From contig JAFGPR010000146.1 in NCBI GenBank assembly GCA_016936095.1, positions 1-33,391 on the forward strand: a stretch of DNA of 33,391 bases, written 5' to 3'. A program made the translations under genes and the position numbers. The notes below the pieces were generated by a model. It saw only the letters and a program-made list of their open reading frames with translations. It was not told the origin of the DNA and did no database searches. This stretch comes from Ignavibacteriales bacterium. GTDB taxonomy: Bacteria; Bacteroidota; Ignavibacteria; Ignavibacteriales; Melioribacteraceae. Shown here in pieces: positions 8,908-17,927 of the stretch (positions are counted from its first letter, which is position 1; each line of letters opens with the position of its first letter).

Positions 8908-9864
8908 ATGTTAAACGAAAGCAAAAATCGTGCTCCCAGAAATAAAACAATTTCGCTCTCTGAACAGGAAAAAAAAATTTATAGAACTAAATTGATAAGA
9001 TTAAAAAAACATTGTTCGATTGAGCAGATAAAAAACAAAACAATCAATCAGGATATTTTAGAAGCGATAAAATTTATACCTGTGAATTTTGTTGACCTTT
9101 TAATAATTGATCCACCTTATAATCTTAATAAAAAATTCAATTCAATATCATTTCAAAAACAGAACGAAGAATCATATAAAGATTATGTCGAATCTTGGTT
9201 GTCAAAACTTATTAGAATTCTTAAACCGAATGCGTCTATCTATATCTGTTGCGATTGGCAGTCATCTGCAATAATTTATTCCGTAATGTCAAAATATTTT
9301 ATTGTTCGGAATAGAATTACTTGGGAAAGAGAAAAAGGACGAGGAGCAAAAACAAACTGGAAAAATTGCAGTGAAGACATTTGGTTTGGGACGCTTTCAG
9401 ACAATTACTATTTCGATGTTGATGCCGTGAAAATGAAAAGAAAGGTAATCGCACCATATAAAGAAAATGGAAAACCAAAAGACTGGAAAGAAACCGCTGA
9501 TGGAAATTTTAGAATAACTTATCCGTCAAATTTCTGGAATGATATTTCGATTCCCTATTGGTCAATGCCCGAAAATACAGATCATCCAACTCAGAAGCCG
9601 GAAAAATTAATCGCGAAATTAATTCTTGCTAGTTGTCCGAAAAATGGTTTTGTCTTTGATCCCTTTTTGGGTTCGGGAACTACATCGGTTGTAGCTAAAA
9701 AATTAGGAAGAAATTTTTGCGGAATAGAAATAGATGAAACATTTGCTTGTTTATCCGAAAAAAGATTAAAATTAGCAGAAAAAGATTTAAGAATTCAAGG
9801 ATATACTGATGGTGTATTCTGGGAAAGAAATACATTAAATATTCAGAATAAAACTAAAACATAA
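8908..9864 (+). CDS. Site-specific DNA methyltransferase, beta-class motif order
   Basis: Motif IV IIDPPYNLNKKF precedes motif I FDPFLGSGTTSVVAKKLGRNFCGIEID; HPTQKPEKL. Confidence 0.92.
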   Translation: MLNESKNRAPRNKTISLSEQEKKIYRTKLIRLKKHCSIEQIKNKTINQDILEAIKFIPVNFVDLLIIDPPYNLNKKFNSISFQKQNEESYKDYVESWLSKLIRILKPNASIYICCDWQSSAIIYSVMSKYFIVRNRITWEREKGRGAKTNWKNCSEDIWFGTLSDNYYFDVDAVKMKRKVIAPYKENGKPKDWKETADGNFRITYPSNFWNDISIPYWSMPENTDHPTQKPEKLIAKLILASCPKNGFVFDPFLGSGTTSVVAKKLGRNFCGIEIDETFACLSEKRLKLAEKDLRIQGYTDGVFWERNTLNIQNKTKT

Positions 9865-9923
9865 AACTCAAAATAATGCTTAATCTTTTCGTCTGACATC
9901 TGGTGTCAGATGTTTATATTAAA

Positions 9924-11225
9924 ATGGAAATAGAAAAATCAGGTCTTACATTTAAGAAGATTCTAAAATTTTGGTATCCTCTAGCTGCTACTTGGATAAT
10001 GATGTCTCTTGAAGGACCGCTATTGACTGCATTAATCGCAAGAATGCTTGACCCAAAATTTAATCTTGCCGCTTTTGGTGTTGCATTTTCATTTGCTATG
10101 ATTGTAGAAGCACCTGTAATAATGATTATGAGTGCCACCACTACATTGGCAAAAAATTATTTCTCGTTTCTGAAATTGAAAAAATTTATTTATTCAATAA
10201 ACATTGTTGTTACTCTTTTTATGATAGTCCTCTTGATACCTCAGGTATTTGATTTTATTGCTTATAAATTAATCTCATTGCCTAAAGAGGTCGCTGAGTT
10301 AACTTATCGCGGCATTTTATTGATGTTGCCGTGGCCCGGTGCTATTGGCTATAGAAGATTTTATCAAGGACTATTAATCAGAAATCATCTGACACGAAGA
10401 GTTGCTTATGGAACGATGGTAAGAATTACATCAATGGCGACAAGTGCTTTTATAATGTTCAATTTAAAACTCGATGGAATAATAGTTGGTTGTGGTGCCT
10501 TATCAATCGGAGTTACAATAGAAGCAATTGCAACACGAATGATGGCAAACAAAGTAATAAAAAGATTAAGAAATGAATCGCAAGTTGACACTCAAAATTT
10601 AACATATAAACAAATAACAATATTTTATTATCCATTAGCTTTAATGTCTTTTCTTGCACTTGGAATAAATCCAATCGTAACATTTTTCCTTGGTAAAAGT
10701 TATATGGCTCTTGAATCTCTGGCGGTTTTGCCTGTTGTAAATGCGTTGGTATTTATATTCCGGGCAATCGGTCTTTCATATCAAGAAGTTGTAATTGCGT
10801 TGATCGGTGAAGAACACGAAAATTACAAAGTTTTGAAAAATCTTGCCCTTGCTGCTTCAGGTATTTTAACATTCGTTTTGGGAGTAATAGCTCTCACTCC
10901 TTTATCAGATTTATGGTTTTTGCACATATCGGGGCTATCAAGTCAGCTTGCACATTTTGCTATTCTGCCTCTAATAATAATGATAATTTATCCAGCGGTT
11001 ACGTTGCTTGTTGCTTGGCAGCGAGCAGTACTTGTTCATTCATCAAAAACAATTCACTTGACTGTGGCAACTCTTACCGAAGTAACGGTTATGTTTTTAA
11101 TATTGTTAATTGGTATAAAGTATCTCAGTTGGATTGGAGTAATTGCTGCTGCTCTGGCTTTTGTTCTTGGTAGAGGTGCTTCAAATTTGTATTTAATCTT
11201 TCCGTTGCGAAAAGTTGAAAAATAA
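9924..11225 (+). CDS. Multipass membrane protein, MOP/MATE-flippase-like
   Basis: About 12 hydrophobic segments over ~430 aa. ATG at 9924 preferred over the called GTG at 9903, which lies inside an inverted repeat. Confidence 0.65.
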   Translation: MEIEKSGLTFKKILKFWYPLAATWIMMSLEGPLLTALIARMLDPKFNLAAFGVAFSFAMIVEAPVIMIMSATTTLAKNYFSFLKLKKFIYSINIVVTLFMIVLLIPQVFDFIAYKLISLPKEVAELTYRGILLMLPWPGAIGYRRFYQGLLIRNHLTRRVAYGTMVRITSMATSAFIMFNLKLDGIIVGCGALSIGVTIEAIATRMMANKVIKRLRNESQVDTQNLTYKQITIFYYPLALMSFLALGINPIVTFFLGKSYMALESLAVLPVVNALVFIFRAIGLSYQEVVIALIGEEHENYKVLKNLALAASGILTFVLGVIALTPLSDLWFLHISGLSSQLAHFAILPLIIMIIYPAVTLLVAWQRAVLVHSSKTIHLTVATLTEVTVMFLILLIGIKYLSWIGVIAAALAFVLGRGASNLYLIFPLRKVEK

Positions 11226-11227
11226 TT

Positions 11228-11920
11228 TTATGTTTTCAGAGTAAATCCAGTTCCATGAACATTGATGATCTCAATGTTTTTATCCTCTTTAAGATAATTT
11301 CTTAATTTGGTAATATAAACATCCATACTCCTGCTTGTAAAATATGAATCCTCTTTCCATATAATCTTCAGTGCATCTGAACGGTTTAATGTTTCATTTT
11401 TATTTATGCAAAGCAAACGTAAAAGTTCTGCTTCTTTTCCTGTAAGATTAAATTTTTGCTTTTCAATTTTCAATTGGCGCTTCGGGTACTCAAATTCATA
11501 TTTGCCTAACTTAAATATTTTTTCTTCAGTTGATTTTTGTTTTTTCTGATTTGATACTCTTTTTAATATTGCTTTTATCCTCAGCAGTAACTCTTCGGTA
11601 CTAAAAGGTTTGGTAATATAATCATCACCACCGATTTTTAATCCATCAATTTTATCTTGTATCAATGATTTTGCTGTAAGAAATATTATAGGAATGTCAG
11701 AATCAATTTTGCGAATATCTTTTGCTAATGAGAAACCATCTTTCTTTGGCATCATAACATCAAGAATACATAAATCAAATTTGTTTTTTGAAAATACATC
11801 AAATCCTTCTTCGCCATTATTAGAAACGAAAACATCAAAATTTTTTATTTCTAGATACTCTTTAAGTAGTATGCTCAAATTTTGATCATCTTCAACAAGT
11901 AATATTTTATGTTTTTCCAT
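11228..11920 (-). CDS. OmpR-family DNA-binding response regulator
   Basis: Receiver domain (ILLVEDD, CILDVMMPKKDGF, IIFLTAKS, KPFSTEELLLRI) plus winged-helix trans_reg_C (LTGKEAELLRLLCINKNETLNRSDALKIIW...SMDVYITKLRNYL). Confidence 0.95.
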   Translation of the reverse strand: MEKHKILLVEDDQNLSILLKEYLEIKNFDVFVSNNGEEGFDVFSKNKFDLCILDVMMPKKDGFSLAKDIRKIDSDIPIIFLTAKSLIQDKIDGLKIGGDDYITKPFSTEELLLRIKAILKRVSNQKKQKSTEEKIFKLGKYEFEYPKRQLKIEKQKFNLTGKEAELLRLLCINKNETLNRSDALKIIWKEDSYFTSRSMDVYITKLRNYLKEDKNIEIINVHGTGFTLKT

Positions 11921-11926
11921 ACAACT

Positions 11927-13573
11927 TTACTTCAACAATGGTAAAAATATTTCGAAACAACTTCCCTCATTAACTTTGCTTTTTAATTCAATTTTTCCAC
12001 CGTGAGATTCAATGATTTTTTTTACATAACTCAATCCAATACCATATCCTTTTACATTGTGAATGTTGCCTGTGTGAACTCTGTAAAATGTATCAAATAT
12101 TTTTTCTTTATCCGAAGTAGGAATACCAATGCCGTTATCCTTAATTGAAACGACTATATATTCATTTTCACTTCTAGTTGTAATTTTAATCTCGGGCTTT
12201 GAACTTGTATATTTTATTGCATTATCTATCAAGTTGTTCAATACGTTTGATATGTGCATTTCGTCGCATAAAATATTGTTGTCAGTAGCTTGAAATTCTG
12301 TCGAAATATTTCCGTCTCTTTCTTTAATAACCATTTCGTATTTATGTACCACACCAGAAATAAGTTTATGAACATCGACTTCTTTTTTCTTTAAACTGAA
12401 ATTACCATTCTCAAGCAATGCAGTGTTAAGCAAGCTATCAATCAAATTCACAAGTTTTGTGTTTTCTTCCTTGATCATTTTTGTATATCGTTCAACTGAA
12501 TACTTATCTTTCGTTGAATACTTTTCAGAAATCGCATCACACGCAAGAGAGATTGTAGAAACTGGTGTCTTAAATTCGTGTGTTATATTGTTTATCAGAT
12601 CATTTTTCATCTCGGATATTTTTTTCTGTTTTATTAACATTTGAACTGTTTTAATAATCAGGTAAACAATTACTGCGATAACAAAAATTGAAATGATCAA
12701 CATCCATGAAATCGTTCTTAAGAGATATCCCGTTTCATTAGGGAATTGAACAATTAAAAAATCCGGCTTGCGAAACACTTCAGCGGGGAAAAGTCTGACT
12801 TTATAATTTGAGCTTGTCAATTCATCAACCGCGTTACTGTCATTACAAATAATCATACTATCTTTATCCAGACTTTCAATTCCAAAATTGTAATCTAGAG
12901 GTATACCGCGATTTTTAAATTCACTATCAATAATATCTTCCAATCTCTCTGATTCAATTCTTTCGCTTATGCTGTATTCCTCACGAATAAAAATAAGTTC
13001 ATCTATTACTTCATCAAATATTTTTTCTTTGTGAATTGTAAATGTATCAATATTTGTATCAACAAATATTCTTTCAACTCTGTAATCTTCTTTTCGGGGA
13101 ATAATTTGTCGTTCACGAATTATTTTGGAATTATCAACAACTATCTTACGAAAAGAAGAATCGCTTCTAATTATATTGTCTGTAACATAAATTTTGTTTC
13201 TATCTCTGGTAGAATCTTCATACTCAAATCTAAAATGAAATTTTTGATTTGATTTTAGTGAATCAACATAAACGCTATATTTTTCGAAATTATTATTTGT
13301 GTCAAATAATTTTGGTACTTTATCTTGCCAGTGAATTATATGTGGAGGCAACTTATCGGGTGGTAAACCTTTTCTTAAAATAATTTCAGCTGTTTCTTCT
13401 TTTTCAATTCTATCTGCAATAAAGTGAAGTGCATCAATTACGCGTGCTTGAAATTTTTCTTTCTCTAATGTAACTGAATTTACAATCCAATATAGCTGAA
13501 TAAAAATCAATCCGATAATTGCAGTGGTTAAAAAAATGATGATTAATTTTAATCTCTTTTCTTTCATATGCAA
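11927..13573 (-). CDS. Sensor histidine kinase
   Basis: Two TM segments, H-box NNITHEFKTPVSTISLACD, HATPase motifs NLIDNAIKYT, VSIKDNGIGI, GYGIGLSYVKKIIESHGG. Confidence 0.95.
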   Translation of the reverse strand: MHMKEKRLKLIIIFLTTAIIGLIFIQLYWIVNSVTLEKEKFQARVIDALHFIADRIEKEETAEIILRKGLPPDKLPPHIIHWQDKVPKLFDTNNNFEKYSVYVDSLKSNQKFHFRFEYEDSTRDRNKIYVTDNIIRSDSSFRKIVVDNSKIIRERQIIPRKEDYRVERIFVDTNIDTFTIHKEKIFDEVIDELIFIREEYSISERIESERLEDIIDSEFKNRGIPLDYNFGIESLDKDSMIICNDSNAVDELTSSNYKVRLFPAEVFRKPDFLIVQFPNETGYLLRTISWMLIISIFVIAVIVYLIIKTVQMLIKQKKISEMKNDLINNITHEFKTPVSTISLACDAISEKYSTKDKYSVERYTKMIKEENTKLVNLIDSLLNTALLENGNFSLKKKEVDVHKLISGVVHKYEMVIKERDGNISTEFQATDNNILCDEMHISNVLNNLIDNAIKYTSSKPEIKITTRSENEYIVVSIKDNGIGIPTSDKEKIFDTFYRVHTGNIHNVKGYGIGLSYVKKIIESHGGKIELKSKVNEGSCFEIFLPLLK

Positions 13574-13606
13574 AATTAATCTTTATTATTTAATTAGATA
13601 AACGCT

Positions 13607-13642
13607 TTAACTATTTTTAACAATTTTTAACATTTCATTAAC
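13607..13642. promoter_or_regulatory. Array of four TTAAC direct repeats, candidate response-regulator binding site
   Basis: TTAAC at 13607, 13617, 13627 and 13638 (spacing 10, 10, 11 bp) in the divergent intergenic region. Confidence 0.55.
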
Positions 13643-13664
13643 ATTTTTGATCTGAATGAATATT

Positions 13665-13672
13665 TATTTTTG
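13665..13672 (+). promoter_or_regulatory. Candidate -7 element (TAnnTTTG) for the secreted repeat protein gene
   Basis: TATTTTTG matches the Bacteroidota -7 consensus TAnnTTTG; a TTTG sits 15 nt upstream (13646-13649), slightly closer than typical. Confidence 0.35.
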
Positions 13673-13713
13673 CAATGAAAAAATTATCATTTCAAAAACA
13701 GGAGAAAAAAATT

Positions 13714-14661
13714 ATGTTTAATGGAAATCTTAGAAGAAAATTATTAATCATGCTTGGGCTTACAGTTATTGCTACAGTAAATTATTTTTTGTTTGCTCAA
13801 GATAATCCAGAAAAATTCAAGGATAAGATGGACAATATTAAAGGTGAAGTCCAAAAAATTACAATTACAACTGATGAAGGTGAAACTGTGCTCGAAGGTG
13901 AAGAAGCAAAAATGATCTTTGATTTAATTAAATTTCCACCTCACGAAAGATTAGAATATTTCTACCAAGTTTTTGATGATTCTACAATGGATAAAGACTT
14001 AGTTTTTTTAAGACAACACCGACCATTTGAGAAAGTAATCCGCATTGAAAGGGACTCAATGAGAGACGATGATTTAATCTTCCTACGAGAGCGTCACCCT
14101 CATGATAAAATGGTGTGGATGGATAAAGGAGAAAAAATGTTTACTATTAAACTATCTGACTCCTGCGACACAGGTGAGGAATTAATGAAAAAAATACAAG
14201 TCGAGGATGAAGACGGAGTTAAGAAGGTAACGGTTACAACAACTGAAGATGGCGAGGAAAATGTGGAAGTTTACGAAGGCGAAGATGCAGATGAATATCT
14301 TAAAGAACTTCACGGGGAAGGTAAATTTTTTATGGAATTTGATGCTCCTCCACCTGATAAAAAATTAATGTGGCTTGATGAGGATATGCATAAACACCAT
14401 ATTCAAGAAATGGGTGATAAAAAAATTGTTGAAGTAGAAAAAGATGATGACAAAACAAAAGTAACCATTACAACTTTTGAAGACGGAAAAGAAAAAGTTG
14501 AGGTACTAGAAGGCGAAGAAGCAGATAAATGGTTAAAGGAAAATGAAGCAGGAGATTTAGAATTTTATCCTGAAGAAAAAACTATTAAAGTCAAAATTGA
14601 AGATGGAAAGGTTATAATAGATAAAAATAATCAAAAAGAAATAATTATTATCGAAAAATAA
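13714..14661 (+). CDS. Secreted acidic protein with three internal repeats, divergent from the two-component system
   Basis: ATG at 13714 preceded by SD AGGAG (13700-13704), followed by a signal-like sequence ending in LFAQ. Repeats ITITTDEGETVLEGEEAK, VTVTTTEDGEENVEVYEGEDAD, VTITTFEDGKEKVEVLEGEEAD. Confidence 0.7.
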   Translation: MFNGNLRRKLLIMLGLTVIATVNYFLFAQDNPEKFKDKMDNIKGEVQKITITTDEGETVLEGEEAKMIFDLIKFPPHERLEYFYQVFDDSTMDKDLVFLRQHRPFEKVIRIERDSMRDDDLIFLRERHPHDKMVWMDKGEKMFTIKLSDSCDTGEELMKKIQVEDEDGVKKVTVTTTEDGEENVEVYEGEDADEYLKELHGEGKFFMEFDAPPPDKKLMWLDEDMHKHHIQEMGDKKIVEVEKDDDKTKVTITTFEDGKEKVEVLEGEEADKWLKENEAGDLEFYPEEKTIKVKIEDGKVIIDKNNQKEIIIIEK

Positions 14662-14676
14662 AATTAAATGCTCCGT

Positions 14677-14707
14677 AAAAGGCTGGCATATTTGCTGGCC
14701 TTTTTTT
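14677..14707. terminator. Rho-independent terminator-like hairpin
   Basis: AAAAGGCTGGCA-TATT-TGCTGGCCTTTTTTT (stem includes G-U wobbles) followed by a T-run, between convergent genes. Confidence 0.75.
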
Positions 14708-14718
14708 ATCCCTTGATA

Positions 14719-15402
14719 CTATAATTTTTCTAATCTTGCTTTAAAATATAATAATATTCCATTCTCATAAGGTAATTCTTCAAAAACGAAATTTTGATTT
14801 TGGAATTTTTCTTTCAATTTTTCTTTAGTGTACAATAAACCGTGAATTTTTACTCTCGGATTTTTCTTTTCTGGGAGTGGAATGCTACAAAAAAACGAAG
14901 CATTATTTTTAAGCACTCTTCGCAATTCAAAAATAAATTTGTCAATATTTTTAAAGAAATTTAAGGATAAATTACAAATTCCATAATCAAAATAATCGTT
15001 TTGAAAAGGTAAATCGCAAACATCTGCGACAAATAATTCTGTATTAGAAAATTTATTTTGATGAAAATTTTTATTTGCAATTTTCAAAAGGCCTTTACTT
15101 ATATCAACACCTGTAAAAAAAATATCACTGTTTAAAAACTTAACCGCATCTCCACTTCCACAAGCTAATTCTAATATATTGGCATTTCGAATGTGATTTA
15201 ACTCAGAATTCAATATTTCATAATGCTTACTTATCGAAGCTGAAAATTTTTTGGGAAATATTGATTTTTCCATAATTCTGTCATACAGAAAAGAAAACAT
15301 ATCTCCCAGCCAAGGTTTAAATTTTTTTATTTTATTATTATTATCCAATAGAAAAAAAACATCTTTTCTGTTCACTATTTTAATAGTTTCTTTTACTTTC
15401 AT
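14719..15402 (-). CDS. Class I SAM-dependent methyltransferase
   Basis: NILELACGSGDAVKFL, FTGVDISKGLLKIA, DYFDYGICNLSLNFF. Confidence 0.85.
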   Translation of the reverse strand: MKVKETIKIVNRKDVFFLLDNNNKIKKFKPWLGDMFSFLYDRIMEKSIFPKKFSASISKHYEILNSELNHIRNANILELACGSGDAVKFLNSDIFFTGVDISKGLLKIANKNFHQNKFSNTELFVADVCDLPFQNDYFDYGICNLSLNFFKNIDKFIFELRRVLKNNASFFCSIPLPEKKNPRVKIHGLLYTKEKLKEKFQNQNFVFEELPYENGILLYFKARLEKL

Positions 15403-15502
15403 TTTTAAAATTTTAATTAAATGTTGATTGAACGGGACGTAATTCTGTTAATATTTTATAATTCAAATTATTCTATAATTTTTATTTGAAATCTTAAAAA
15501 AA

Positions 15503-16141
15503 TTATTTAAATGCATTTATAACAACAAACGAACCTTCACCAAAACCTTCTTTAACGGGTTCAATCCCCTTTATTTCATTCAACATATTAAAAATTGTTT
15601 GAGAAAAAGAAAAATTTTTAAAACCTACACCCTTCATAACTGATACAACTTCATTTGTTGAATAAAAAGTTGCATCTTTATAGAAGACACTTTCATCCTT
15701 GTATAATTGATACATTTTACCTATTGGACTATCACTGTCGATAAATCCAACAATTATTGAACCCCCTTTTTTTATAATTCGGTATGCCTCATTAAAAGTT
15801 TTTTCTAAATCGTCAACAAAACAAATGGTGGTTACTAATAAGGCAAAATCAAATTTTGAATCTTCAATTGGAAGATTTTCCGCTAAACCATCTACTACTT
15901 CAATTCCTCGTTGTTTAGCAATTTCTCTCATTTTCTCAGATGGTTCAACTCCGAATTTTATACCCAGTGGTTGAGAAAATAAACCACTTCCAACACCAAT
16001 TTCAATACCATTATTACTTTGAGGTATTTTTTCTTTGACAGCTTGTAACTCCGATAAATAAGCAAATTCATTTATCTTGAACCAATCTTCATATTGGTGG
16101 GTATGTTCGTCGAAAGGTTTTGTTTTTGCCAAAATTTTCAC
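15503..16141 (-). CDS. Class I SAM-dependent methyltransferase
   Basis: GIEIGVGSGLFSQPLG, FGVEPSEKMREIAKQRG, FDFALLVTTICFVDDLEKTFNEAYRIIKKGG. Confidence 0.87.
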   Translation of the reverse strand: MKILAKTKPFDEHTHQYEDWFKINEFAYLSELQAVKEKIPQSNNGIEIGVGSGLFSQPLGIKFGVEPSEKMREIAKQRGIEVVDGLAENLPIEDSKFDFALLVTTICFVDDLEKTFNEAYRIIKKGGSIIVGFIDSDSPIGKMYQLYKDESVFYKDATFYSTNEVVSVMKGVGFKNFSFSQTIFNMLNEIKGIEPVKEGFGEGSFVVINAFK

Positions 16142-16180
16142 TCCTTTTTAAATTTTTATTAAAATATTTACAATTTCAAG

Positions 16181-16933
16181 TTAGATATTTTTTATCTCTT
16201 TTATCTTTCTTTTTCTAGTACTCTCTGCAATTTTTTTAATTTCCATAAGCATTTCTTCGGATATCGGAACTTCAATTTCTTCGCCAGAAAACAATGCATC
16301 TTTCATTCTTACAATTCGAAGGAATAAACGTAGCGGTTCAACCATACGTGTAAACATCAAGTTATCAGCTTTATCTTCCAATATTTTTATTTCTTTTTCG
16401 TAAGCGCTAGTACTGACAGCAAATGTATATGTTTTGCTTTTATCCTTCTCGATAATATCTTCTAAATTACTTAAAGTTGCTTTACTATATTTGTCTGAGA
16501 AAAGTAGTAAATTAAGAGCTGATCCAAATACCATAATACCTTTTTCGTTTTTAGTAAGCATATTTTCAGCAACCTTAACAGTATCATTCCAAACTTCTGG
16601 TTTCACCAAATTTGCTTGTAGAATATTATCATTCAAAATGTTATAATTACTTATAGTGGGTTCAAACTGAATAAATACAATTTTGTCAGAATAATCATTT
16701 AAATCAATATTGTAAAGTTTTTGCATTGCGGTTATCATTAGTTCTGCTTTTGGGTACTGTAATGGAATTGAAATTAACGCTCCACCCTCTTTCAGCCAGG
16801 CAGCAACAAATGCAAATTCCACAAGCGGTTTGCCCGTTCCGCCGGGTCCAGTAATAAGTGTGGATGTATTTAAAGAGATTCCTTCAGGGATTAAATTATC
16901 TAACCAATCTACATTTATTTTCAGTTTACTCAT
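16181..16933 (-). CDS. KaiC-like RecA-superfamily ATPase, single domain, with variant Walker A
   Basis: LITGPGGTGKPLVEFAFVAAWLKEGGALISI; hydrophobic strand GIMVFGSALNLLLF. Confidence 0.7.
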   Translation of the reverse strand: MSKLKINVDWLDNLIPEGISLNTSTLITGPGGTGKPLVEFAFVAAWLKEGGALISIPLQYPKAELMITAMQKLYNIDLNDYSDKIVFIQFEPTISNYNILNDNILQANLVKPEVWNDTVKVAENMLTKNEKGIMVFGSALNLLLFSDKYSKATLSNLEDIIEKDKSKTYTFAVSTSAYEKEIKILEDKADNLMFTRMVEPLRLFLRIVRMKDALFSGEEIEVPISEEMLMEIKKIAESTRKRKIKEIKNI

Positions 16934-17100
16934 TTTTTACCTCCATAAAAATTTTTTTACTCTTATATTTCTTAATATGATAAAAATTTTTTTTATTACT
17001 TTTAAAATTACAAAAATGTTTTTATTATATTTTCGTATTAGAAGCCAAATTTATTCTTCTCAGAATGTTATATAAAAATATAAGTTAATTTTTTTTTAAT

Positions 17101-17637
17101 ATGAAAAAAGTGTTTATCATTTCCTTTTTTATTGTAATAACCTCAGAAATATTTTCGCAGTATAATTTTTGTGATAATCATTCTATAGATTCTAATAATA
17201 CACACCAAGAAAAAAATTATAGTCTTTATACGCAGTTCCTTGGTGGAGTGATAACAGGATTAGCAATTGCACTTCCATTTAATATGTTTGCAAAAGATAA
17301 TTTTTCTGATATATCTGATAAATTTACATATATGTATCTTGGCTATACATTAGGTTCTACAATTGGGATTTGCCTTTTCTCAAACGAGCTGGATTTTTCT
17401 TCAGGACTTCTCACACTATTAGGTTCAGGAATAGGTGGTGTGATTGGCTATTTTACAAATAGCGTGGGATTAGCATTACTTTTTCCTCCCGCCTTTGGAC
17501 TTGCATTCAATAATTATTTTACTCCAAATAAATACGATAATTCGAATGGATTCAGTTTTAAGGTAACAGAATTATCACAAATCATTCCTAATAACAATAA
17601 CCTGATGTATCAATTAAATTTTTCGTATGGATTTTAA
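17101..17637 (+). CDS. Putative exported/membrane protein of unknown function
   Basis: Signal-like N-terminus KVFIISFFIVITSEIFSQ; Gly-rich hydrophobic segments; C-terminus YQLNFSYGF. Confidence 0.55.
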   Translation: MKKVFIISFFIVITSEIFSQYNFCDNHSIDSNNTHQEKNYSLYTQFLGGVITGLAIALPFNMFAKDNFSDISDKFTYMYLGYTLGSTIGICLFSNELDFSSGLLTLLGSGIGGVIGYFTNSVGLALLFPPAFGLAFNNYFTPNKYDNSNGFSFKVTELSQIIPNNNNLMYQLNFSYGF

Positions 17638-17846
17638 TTTCAATATGTTTTTATCAGATCAAAATGAAAAAAGATATTTGGAGTTGCTGGGTCAACAAAA
17701 AAATTTTTTACACAATTAATTTTTAACTCAGAATTCACAGAGGTGCTACAAAAGTAGATAATAATTAACTCAAATACTCTTGAACAATCTCCTCTGAATT
17801 AACTAAAACCTAAACGACTGCTAATAAAATTTCACAAGTACCCGGT

Positions 17847-17920
17847 GTTAGAGACCAACTAAAGTCAATTCGGGTTAGGCAAAACGTAGCTGGGTACCCG
17901 CTGTTAGTTAAAGTGTCTAA
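17847..17920. repeat. Nested three-tier inverted repeat downstream of the ankyrin gene
   Basis: Plus-strand arms: GTTAGA(17847-17852)/TCTAAC(17915-17920); AACTAA(17857-17862)/TTAGTT(17904-17909); CGGGT(17871-17875)/ACCCG(17896-17900). Confidence 0.5.
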
Positions 17921-17927
17921 CCTTTTC

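Noticed and set aside
10913-11173. 86-aa ORF rich in C/S/N in another frame of the membrane protein
   Set aside because: Out-of-frame shadow of the MOP/MATE-like gene; no plausible start context.
13607-13642. CRISPR-like reading of the TTAAC repeats
   Set aside because: Units are 5 nt with 5-6 nt spacers, far too short; no cas genes. Interpreted as regulator sites.
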